A DNA stretch of 64,000 bases from Chimonanthus salicifolius (lineage: Eukaryota; Streptophyta; Magnoliopsida; Laurales; Calycanthaceae). The stretch lies in the NCBI GenBank assembly GCA_013350335.1, contig CM023537.1:48296111-48360110 (forward strand), in the 5' to 3' direction. Made by a program: the position numbers and the translations under genes. Shown here piece by piece: positions 37,601 through 48,900 of the stretch. How positions within the stretch are numbered: position 1 is the first letter of the stretch; the number at the start of each line of letters is the position of its first letter. The notes beneath the pieces were generated by a model, which saw only the letters and a program-made list of their open reading frames with translations, was not told the DNA's origin and ran no database searches.

Positions 37601-39943
37601 GCGCAGGAGCAGCAAGCGTAGGCCCCCCTTTTGGTTGGGGGGACCCTATGTTGTAAGGGTGCATCAACTTGCTCTCTTTGTTTTCTTCGTTGCTTCGTAT
37701 CCCATCGATACCTCAGGCAGGCATAGGAGAGTAATCGATTAGCCCAATCATCGGAGCCTTGGAATGGGAGCAAACGTAGCTGGGTCGGATTACTCCTCTC
37801 TCTCCCTGTATATATAACGCATGCAGTAATTATTAAACACTCGGATCAGGACCTTCTTGAATGGGTGGAAGCTGGCGGCAGGGCTTGCTTAACCGGATAC
37901 ACGGAATTGGGATCTCTCTCGCATGCAAATATTTCTATCGGGAAACCCTCGAAACTTCTATGTTCGTTGGTAGGAGCGGCGGGATGATGATGAGTATATT
38001 TATTTATATAAATCAATCTTTTTTTTCTAAATAGTGTTATATTGAGACCAAAAAGAAAGAAGAAATGGCAAGAGAAATCAATTGTATATAGATGGAGGAA
38101 ATAACGATGTGGAAAACAAGACAGGGAATCTCTACAATGACACTGTACAACAATCAAAAAAGGGATGTAGCGCAGCTTGGTAGCGCGTTTGTTTTGGGTA
38201 CAACATATATATAGACAATTTTTTGGAAAAGTTGCTTTGAAAAAGGTGATAGCACCCATGTGATGTAGTTGACATGGACAAATACTATTGGTCCAAAACT
38301 TGCGGTGTAGGGATTTTCCTACTACACACTTGGGTTTACTGGATTGTGCCCCATATATCTATTTCTATGCATCTATATAGATCGGTAGCCACATAGGTGG
38401 GTGGGTTTGAAAGGTCTTGACTTGTATAAAATTCCATCTTGATTGAATTAGATAAGCCATGTTGATTGATGGATAGATAGGTGCACTTGGCTTGTATAAA
38501 ATTTCATCTTGGTTTGATAAGATAAGCCATGTTTTTTAAGGCTTTCAAAATTTCACATTTATGTAATGGTGAGACTTTAAAAATTAAATTGGTATCAAAT
38601 TGCATATAGGTGCAATTCACGGGGAGTAGGTGTGGTGCAGGAAAAGGGGATGGGGTAACCCTAAATGCCTAATTTGATAATTATATGATAATCCAAACTT
38701 AATTACAAGTCAAAGTAGGAGGCCCTCAAAGCTTATCAAGTCTTGCATGTATGTAGATCTATCACCAAACGGGACTGATTTGGGTTGTTTGGTAAATAAG
38801 ATGGTGATAAAAACAGAATATGGCAGCAGAATAAGGGTTGTTAAGGAAATCGGAAGTGGCAAAAGGCTTAGGAAAGGATTGGACAGGCTAAGATCGGGCT
38901 AGAAATGCAGGACAGATGTAAGCGAAGGTTAAGGAAGAACTATGGCAGCACATAGATGGGGAAAATCAGATTGGAACAGCGCTGTAAAGGCCGAAAAAGG
39001 ACTGTGGCAGCAAAGGGGACAGGGTGTGGGGGTGGCGAAGGCAAGTGGATGGGCTGTATGGACTGTCAATGGAGAGAGGAGGTCCAAAAGGGGCGTAAGA
39101 CAGCAGTTAGGGACTGTAGGAAGACTGTAGCAGCAGTAGGAGGGGTAAGAAAGGGGTGGATCTGGGGTATTAGAGGGGTCCGGTAGCAAGGAAGAGGCTA
39201 GGAGGGGCTGGTGGAAGGATCTATGGGAGTGGCAACAGCAAAAGGAAGGCTAAGGATGGGATGAGAAGGTGGCTTAACATCAGATCTGGGTTCTAGGAGT
39301 AGGCCAGCAGCGGATCTGGGCTTCCAGAGATGAGCGGCAGCAAGAATTGGGGTAGAAGAAAGGGGCGGCAGCTAGATGGGGGACTCGTGGGAGGAGGCGA
39401 CAAGACTAGGGAGGAATCTGGGACGTCTACTGAAGTACGGGATGGGCTAAAGAGGGTCACGGCAGCAGTATGGTTCTTGGAGGATGGAAAAAAGAAAACG
39501 GGAGAGAAGAAGAGAAAAGAGAAGAAGTAGAAGGAGAGAGGAAGAAGAAGAGACAAGAGAAGATTAGAAGAAGAAGGAGAGAAGTAGAAGAGGAATACCT
39601 GAAGAAGATGTGGAGAGGAGAAGGAGAAGGTGTTGGCTTCACACCAAACCCTCAAGGGGAAATCATCACCATGCACATCATGGAGGATAAGGCTTCAAGC
39701 TTTCTTTCATTTCCATCGTATTAATTTTCCTCCAATCTACCTGCTGCTTGAGGGTTATAAAACCCTATGAAACTTAAGTTGGGTGGGCCTCGCTCGAAAC
39801 TGGGCCCAGGCCCAGCTGGGCTGCTCTGCATCAGTAGGTGGTTGTCAGGGGGAATTGGATCCATTAGATCTACTGTGGGCCCTGCAAACCAAAGTTCGCA
39901 TGAAAGTCCTATGAGAACTAGTTTTTAGTGGATCCTTGTGAAG

Positions 39944-39981
<38 letters not shown>

Positions 39982-42900
39982 TTCAGCCGCACACGCCATA
40001 AAGTGCTCCTACGGTTATAGCTCCATGTGGAGTCCACCTTTAATCATGGGGTTGGGTGGGTATTTTTCAGATGATGTTTTTTTTTACAAAAAATCAGGAT
40101 CCATTGGATTTCAAAGGACATGATTTTTAAGGGTCTCAAAAGCACTAGTAAAAATGGGATAGTTTTGAATGGATTTCAATGGACAGTGAGATCAACTTAG
40201 AATGGTTTCAAATTGGATAAGAATCCAATTCATGGATAGAGTAGGGTGAGACCAAGTCCGACCATTTATATAAATGAGCTCAAGAATTTAGCCCAAGTCC
40301 AACCCGGCGGGCTTGTATATGTGTTCAAACCCATTCATTTAAAATGGGTTTGGATAGGTTTCGGGCCGGGTTCGCACTAATGAATAACCCTAATGAATTG
40401 GGTCTGTTCCTAATTTGATCCCATTTGGAATGGATCTCACTTTGGCATGAAATTCATCAAAATTGCCACCATTTTAACTGATGATTTTTGGACTTTTAAA
40501 ACATGGATTTTGAAATCTAATGGACCTTTCTTGTCATTAATTTTCCTCTCATTTATATTAGCTGCAATCTTATCACTTTCAATCGATGGGTAGTGTCTTT
40601 CAATGAAGCTGATTTATTTTATAAGCACTACATATATGCATAGATCTTTCAAACCCACTAAACCTCATGTAATTTTTTTTTTTCGAGCGGTAACAGAAAG
40701 AAGAAAAAGACAAAAAAAAAACAGAGTACAAAAGGCCTAAGAAAAATAACAAAACAAGAAAGATAGAAACAACCAAAACCAAAAAAACAAGAACAACAAG
40801 TATCCGCTGAAACAACATAAACTATCCACCTGGAAGCTAGAAGGTGCCACGAATCACTAGTCATACCGTTCTTAGCGAAGAAATTTGCCACTCCGTTAGC
40901 TGTGCGGCTGATATGCACAAAGGATACCTCCAGGCCCGACACCAGTTTCTTAATCTCCCTAACTAAAGTGCATTAACCTCCAAGGAGGACGCTTGGATCC
41001 CCTGGCCCATTTGATGGCATTCGATGAATCACTCTTATCCACTAATTTTTCATTTCCTAATTCCGCTCCTGTGATCAAGTCTCTCCCAATACTAAGAAGT
41101 TCCGCCTCATTAGAGTTCTTAATCCCCGCTGATTTTGTAAAGACAACTCGTATTTAGCCCAAGTGATCCCTAAGGATGCCCCTTATCCCAGCCGGACCAG
41201 GTTTACCCCTTGAGGCCCCATCCATATTAAAAAGGTCCACGAGGAGAGGGGAGGGGGGGTGGTTTGTCAATGAACCCGCTTCTTCCGATTCCGAAGACTA
41301 GTTCTCATACAATCCTCTCATGACTGAAAAAGATTGGCGGCTTTAAGTTCTTTATATTCCTAGACACACAGTATCCATTTCACTTTTTGGAAGAGTTTCT
41401 AAACTCGTCTTACTCTCTAAGATCCTGGAGTCCTCTCCTTCCAGATAGTCCACAAGACCACAACAAGAATCATGATCTGGGCTAACCTCCTCCTGGGATT
41501 AAGATTAGAAAGAGTCCAAGACCCCACCAAACCATCGCAAGAACCAGAACATACCCAGGAAACTCCCATAAGATTCAAAAAACAACTCCAAAGCTTCCAA
41601 GTCAAAGGGCAAGTGACTAAGAGCTGATCAATAGTTTCATCAGCTAAACCATAAAGAGGGCAACAAGTGTCCGGAACTTAACATACCTCTTCTCCTAAGG
41701 TCCATCCTAGTAAGGATTTTCCTCTTTGAGCTACACCATACAACCATCTGGACTCTAGGAGGAACAAGGCTATTCCAGATTAGGTTTTGAGATACTAATG
41801 AACCATTTACATTCTGATTTGCCACCTCGATCATAGACTTAACCGAGAAAATCCCCGATGGATCACCTGTCCATACCTGCACATCGTCTTCCTCTAAGTC
41901 CAATGGAAATTCCCCCAGTTGAGCTTTAAGTTCGTTCAAGCTGTCGACCTCAAATGACTGAAGATCTCTCCTAAAATCGAGATGTCAAGAAATTCCTTGA
42001 TCTCCCACACGGTAAACATCTTGTACCAAGGCCTGTTTATTCCTAATTGCTCTGAACAGTCTCGGGAATCTCTCCCTCAAAGGTCTCTCTCCCAGCCACA
42101 CATCTTCCCAAAAGAAAGTACAGTTGCCCTTTCCCACTAAAAAATTAATTCACCCCTTGAATAGAGTTCGAACCTCCAGTTTGACCCTGACACACCTTCC
42201 ACCAAGCTTTAAGAATCCCTGAGCCCGACTTATCCACTTCCTCCCCCAAGCTCCACCTGTTTACATCCGAAGCACCATACTTGGTGGTCAGGATTCGAAC
42301 CCACAACGCATTCATTTCTCTTCCAAAGCTCCATCCCCATTTGCATAATAAGGCCTCGTTCCTCAATCCTTTAGGGACTAGACCTAAGCCCCCTTTGGAT
42401 TTCGCTTTCGTGACCTCCGACCAGGCCACTAAGTGAAATTTTCTCTTCTCTTCCTGATCTCCCCAAAGGAACCTCCTGAAAAGTTTTTCCATCTTGTTGG
42501 CCACTCCTATCGGTCTTTCAAAAAGAGACATGAAGTATGTGGGGAGATTGATAAGTACCGACTTAATAAGAGTCACCCTTCTGTCCAAGGATAGGTACTT
42601 CTTTCCCCACCCTAGCCAGCCTTCTCTCGATCTTTTCCACTATTGGGGTCCAAAATTTATTTAATCTGGGATTCCCTCCTACTAGAAGACCTAAATACAT
42701 AAAGGGCAACTTCCCTACCCTGCACCCTACTTCAACCACTCATTCCTTGACCCTCGAACTCTCCACCCCAATAAGAGTAGTTTTACCTAAGTTAATCTGA
42801 AGACCAGAGACCAGCTCAAGACATCTAAGGATCGCACAATGACCTAAAACCTATGATCTGCTGGGATCACATAAGAATAAAGTGTCGTCCGCAAATTGGA

Positions 42901-45900
42901 GGTGTGCAACTACCGACCCCTCTAGGCACACCTCAAAGCTCCTCACGATGCCCAACTCTTTGGCCTTCTGCACCAACCTATTCAGACTTTCTCCAACTAT
43001 TGTGAAGATAAAGGGAGAAAGCGGATCTCCCTGTCTCAGTCCCCTACTTGCATTCATTCATCAAGACCGAATATCTCGTATCCTCCACACAGACCTTCAT
43101 CCACCTCCACCATCTACTTCCAAAACCCATCATTTCGAACAAATAGCCCACAAAAGACCAATCCACACAATCATATGCCTTCTTCATGTCAATCTTGAAA
43201 AGCAACCTCGGTTTCCTCTCCTTTCTCCTCATATGAATCAATTCATTGGCGATCAGGACACTATCCAAGATTTGTCTATTCTCAATAAAAGCCCCTTGTG
43301 AGTCGCTAATCACCTCTGGCAGTACTTTCTACAGCCTTTCTGCTAGCCCCTTAGCTAGCAATTTGTAGATGCTACCAAAGAGACTAATCGACTGATAATG
43401 TGACAGTTTAGATGGGCCCTAAGGAGTTCTTTAGACCTTTATTGATAATTCAATTTTGGTAAAATTCCCTAAAGAATCTAAGAACATCGGGGCCAACAAT
43501 CTCTCAACAAGACTTAAAGAAGGCAAAATTGAAACCGTCGGGTCCAAGAGCCTTATCACATTTTAAACTCTCCAAAGCCTCTGTAATCACTTTTAAAGAA
43601 AATTCTCTCTCAAGCCAAACCACCATCCCCTCACTTATCCTTGTGAATTCTATCCCATCCATTGTGGATTGATGGAACCTCAGGTCAATATTAGAGGCTA
43701 AACTAATGGTAGAAAATAGGAGAGCCATGATACCTAGGTTGCGAGAGGGGGAGAGCAATTAGATGTAGGAAGGATAACAACCATTGCACTAGCCAAGGAG
43801 AAGAAGGTTGCCCCAAGAGGATACACCCAGCTCGGAAGAAAAATAAATAGAAGGGAGAGAGAGTACCTGGGCCTCGGAGGAGAGAACACCAACTGGCAAT
43901 GCCGAGGGAGATGTGACCTGCTGAAGGCACGCCCAGCTGACTGCAACCAGATTCTGAGAAGACAAGGAGAAGCCCCTCAAAGATCTGATGTCAAAAAGAA
44001 GAGGAACACCGTCCACTGGTAGAGGAGAAAGCAAGGGCTCAACATCGAAGCAACTGAGAAGGTACGCATGCAAACCAAGATAATCAACTCCTGAAGAATA
44101 ACTAGCTGACGACGAATCTGTGGAGCTCCAAAGATGTCTGAAATCGACCCTCCGAGAGCCCCAAACTGCAGTAGACGCGAAGGACACCAGCTTAGAATGC
44201 AAGAGAAGCTCACCACCACTCGAACCAGCCTAGGGAAAGGAAAAAACAAACAAGCCACGAGGTTTCCAAGCAACAAAATCTAACATAGCAGAGGAAAAGA
44301 AAGGAAAATGAGTACTCTGATCCACTGGCTGCGACAAAGAACAAGAAATGGGAGGCGAAGGAGGCCTATACATCATAAGAAGGGAGGGGGGCGAATGTTC
44401 AGAAGAAGGTTGAAAGATAGCAGAAAAGAACCGCATCACAGCTTCCCTAATGCTAACCTTATTAGTGAGGCACCTACCTTCCACCACCACTGATGTATTC
44501 ACAGCTCTTCTAGTAGAGGCACAAGAATGAAGTAATTTGGTGTTCTTATCCCCCTCTTTTAACCATAAGGCCGGAGATTTTTGTCTCCACTCCACTTCCT
44601 CCAACCTTTATCAGTCCTAGAGGAGTGCTTTACATTCTTTCTTGCAAGCTAGTTCTCCTTCATCAAGATCTCGGTCTTCTTCCTCCCTAGACCAAAGCTC
44701 CCATAGAGCTATTTCTTTTCTTTCCTTTACCGTTTCCCCATTTGAGGCAGCCCATTCTTTTATTTTCAACTTCAACACATGGACCTTTTTGAAAAGAACA
44801 AAGCTTGCCCAACCTTGGATATTGAAGCTATCCGACCATATTTTCACATGTTCCACAAATTTTGGGTCTAACAAGCAAGCATTGCTAAACTGAAATGGTT
44901 TCGGTCCCCAATCAATCTCTTTCAAATCATACAAAACCAGGCAATGATCTGATATTGGGCAAAAGAGTTTCACCTGACTGACCCCAGCGAAAGTGTCTCC
45001 CAGTCCGTCGAGGTAAGGAATCTATTGAGCCTGCTCATAGCCCCTCTTAACTGACGGCTCGACCATGCAAATCGACTCCCAATAAGAGGTAGATTGTTCA
45101 ACTCACATCTTTAAATGAAATTAGAGAAAGGCTTCCATTGCCTTTGTGTACCCCCTTCCACCTGTCTAATGACATTGAAATCTCCTCCCAAACACCATTT
45201 AATTGATGCCCAAGATTTGATATCTTCTAATTTGTTCCAGAAATTCTCTATACCCCTCTGCATTCGGATCATACACATTTGTTATCCTAATTTCAACTCT
45301 CTCGTCCACCAATGTTCCTTTGATTGAAATTGATCTTGCATCCATTCTTCTGGATGACACCTTAAGGACGGACGAGTTCCACATGATGAGCAATCCCCTA
45401 GAGCGCCCCTCCGTTGGTTTGCAAAAACTCCCACTGTCTCTAACACCCCAAATTTCCTTTAACAAGTTGGTCATTTCTTCTCTTTTTGTTTCCTGTAGGA
45501 GTAAAATATCCACCTTGTTCCTGATGAACCTACAAATAGCACTTCTCTTCTCATGGAGTCTAGGACCCCTAATATTCCAAGTCAGTACATTCATTGGTAA
45601 ACCTGCTAACCCCAAGCTCTCCTTCATGGCGGCCGATCCCTTCTGCAGTATACGTTGAACAAAATGTTGATACCTCTGGTAAATACTGCATGTCTCTTCC
45701 TTCTAAAGCTCCTTGAAGAAATGGAAGAAGAACGGTCAACTTTTTCCATCCATGCTAAATTCATCATTGCTTGAGAATCCTTACTGTAACCGATTCCCAA
45801 TTGCCTGCCCACCTTCAAAATTTCTTTTCCATCTTTTTTCCGAATAACCTCTATTCATCAAATTTTCCATATCCTAGTCTGTATCTTTCAAAATAATTTT

Positions 45901-48900
45901 CCTTTCTTTACTTTTTTCTCCTTTCTCTTTTCAGAAATATTTGTTGGTATGTCTTTCACCGTATAGCCTTTTTTCAGAACAAAGCTGAGATCTTCAACCT
46001 GGTTTCCCAGACTATCCTCTTCCAGCTGCTGCTCACTTCCTTTCACCACAGTTCCTTTCAAATTACCTGTCCGAGACTAGCGTGAATAACATCTACTACT
46101 CTAGTTCCGTCAGGAGCAGGTGGCGAAATCATAGCCGCCTTGCAGGTAACACCAGCCCCAGGGACGACGAAGGCTGCAGAGGGATTGCTAGATTGAAGGT
46201 TGGGAGAAACCTGAGTTAAAACTGGCCCTGTTACCCTCCCTTCTCCTTCGATGAACTCCGTCGACTCTTCCTCCAAACTTGAATCGCTAAATGGAGGGAT
46301 TGGGAAAAATCTTGGGTTTCCTTGGATCGCTAATCTCTTATTGTTTGAACCATGAGGATGTGTAAATTGGGATCTGTAGTTGGGCTGGGTATTACATAAA
46401 TCACCAATGGGTTGATGTTGCAATGCCCATGCAGGAAGACCACAACCCAAAGGAAAAGGCAGTTGGGTCAAGTTCAATCCCGGTCCGATTCCGAATAAAT
46501 ATCCCTGGCCCTTATTTGCTTATTTAATTCCTCTGCTAACTACCCCTCATGAATCTCGACGCCGCATGCCTCTTTTGCTTTGAATTAGGGCAGTGGAATT
46601 CGCCGCACTAGGCTTCCCTCCTGACGCTACTTCCCTCCCCATTGGTCGAGCTCTGAGGTTCTGATTCCTCGACTGATGCGCATGCTTTGACCTCGACAAC
46701 TTCCTTTTTACATGATTGCCACATGGCGATCTTGGTTGGAGCACCTCTATTGGTCTGGAGTCCTCCCCTGCAGGTGAAGATCCTGATTTCTCCAATGAAG
46801 ATTCCGGCGAAACCACCGACGCATCAACCTCCTTCAAAGCCACTGGGAAAGATTTTCCTTTGATACTCACAGTCACCTTCTGTGGCAGACGATTGTGGAT
46901 CTCAACTTCCAGCAAGAGGTGAAGTAAAGAGCAGTCCTCCTTGTTTAGTTTCCGATGATGGATCTCCACCAAATTGCCGAGTCTCTGCCCAAATGCTTTA
47001 ATGAGATTTTCCGTACAGCCTTGCAAAGGGAAACCAAAGCATCTCACCCAAACATCTCTCTTGTGGCTGAACATATCTGGCTTCCATTGCCCGATGATCC
47101 TAAAGTGGCTTGAAGATAGGTCCAAACTTTTCTTCACTTCCATTTCATCTGCTAAGGTGATAAAAAAACGATTATCCCCAATTTGGCTGCTCTGAACGAC
47201 TGATAGACCTCCTTTTCCTAGGCGGAAGCCAGCTGTGGTTGAGAAGATATGCTGATTGGAGCCACCACCACTGCTGTAGACAACCACTCATGAATCTCTT
47301 TCTCATCCTCTGTGTTCAACAGTAAGTTCGATGGTCTTCTCAGAAGGATTGGATTGCCCATCTCCATTGGAAATTTGGACCTGCTTCAACCTGGAATTTT
47401 GGATGACATCTGCCCATGTCCTTTGGGTCCCAACCGGTACCCACTTCTTCGCAGTAATCGATTTAATTGAAGGTCCCGCCTTGGAGTTGGTTTCTCTGGT
47501 ACCTGTGAAAGATTCTTTCTGGATCTCCTTTCTCTGAATACCTGTGAAAGCTTCTTTCTGGATCTCCTTTCTCTGAAACAACGCCGGACTCACTTGAAGC
47601 TTTCTTCGAGCCAACGTATGTCCATTAAAAGCCACCATAGCCTTCTCAGCCTGACTGCCTCTCGCCATTCTAACGAAGGAAAATATCCTCCCTGCTGCAT
47701 CCTTCTTCCTTGGAACAAAAATATCTGTGACATCCTCCATTGTCTGAAAAGCTCTTGAAGCCAGCTCCGAATGGTGACCTCCGACCAATCCGACAGATTA
47801 GCTACAAACAGGGTAACTGATGGGTCTTCTCTACTATTTCACCTCTTCCTCCCCTTCTTCTGTTGCCAACCCTTCTCGCTAGAATCCTCCCGCTCCCCAC
47901 TCCAGTCTTGCCTCTCACCCGTGAAGCCCAGATCTTATGCAAAATCTCTCCTCTCACTTTTGGTGTGGTCTCTCTCACTCTCTCTCTCGCTCACCCATCT
48001 CGTCAACTGCTACTATAGGCCTAAGACCAAGCTCCCATCTCATCGAGAAGACTTGCTAGCTAAACCTTATGTGATTAGAGGTGGACTCCACATTTAACTC
48101 TCACCGCAAGGGCACTTTATATGGGATGTGTGGCAGAATGCTAACTCTATATGTAACTAGTTATTGTAACCTGGATCCATATGGTGCCTTACTTGCAGTT
48201 CCATGTGGGGCCCACATTAGCCCATGTGGATGGGTTGGTTGGAAAAGTCATTACTTGATTAGTGTGCCTATAGAGAATCACCTTCACTGGATAAGTAAAG
48301 CCATGTTTCTTAAGGTCCCAAAGATTTAGTTTTATCCAATAGCATAGGCTTGATGGGGTTTAGATCATTGGTTCATCTTTAATTTGGAATGGGGTCAAAT
48401 TGAGTAGATCTGATTCACTTGGAGGGGGGTTGTAGTTGGAGCCAAAGTGGGCCCCACAAGGCTGTCACTGCATGCTTGCAAGTTGCATATTTTCATAGAG
48501 AAAGAACGAGGGAGAGAATCTTCTCTGTATTTTTTTATGTTATTTTGAACTCTTCAGTGTTTTTGTAAATGAAACAGCCATTTTCCTAGAAGCATGTAGG
48601 GCTTTCTGACCTCTCAGAGAAGGGCTTTTGTAGTAAATGTTTGTCTAGCTGCAAAATGAGTTCATAATATATAATATTTGTATTTACCTTTCAAAAAATA
48701 TATATAATATTTGTATTTTCTGGACAAGTTGCTGTGTTGCTTGTGCAGGTTGTGCAATTCTTGCATTAACTGTTGGTATATGGTCTAGGGAATAGACTTG
48801 TTGGCTTTTCGGCTTCATATATTTAAGGATATTAATTTCTTTCTGAATTGGAAAATTTTCAATGCAGGTACTACAGCACCACCAAAACCGTGGGAACAAA

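Larger units (their letters stand above)
40673..48059 (-). mobile_element. Full-length L1-type LINE, antisense in PEX13 intron 1
   Basis: The element is 7387 bp with a poly(A) tail (T11 on the plus strand, 40673-40683) and a 15-bp target duplication, so both ends are original. In minus sense it has a 5' leader, ORF1 (RRM, then DUF4283-type domain), ORF2 with endonuclease, reverse transcriptase, zf-RVT and RNase H. Many stops and frameshifts show it is inactive. About 0.65-0.7 kb near 43690-44395 does not fit LINE protein and looks inserted. Confidence 0.9.
31698..48867 (+). other. PEX13 intron 1, 17,170 bp
   Basis: It begins CAG|GTCTCT and ends AATGCAG, splitting a Gly codon (G|GT). It contains a tandem repeat (32211-33400), a LINE fragment, three LTR-like blocks, an organelle-derived segment and a 7.4-kb LINE. 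The other three introns are 81, 517 and 73 bp. Confidence 0.9.

Noticed and set aside
39293..39724. Ser/Arg/Glu-rich frames as proteins
   Set aside because: Purine-rich repeats keep both strands open. No domain or splice context supports a gene.
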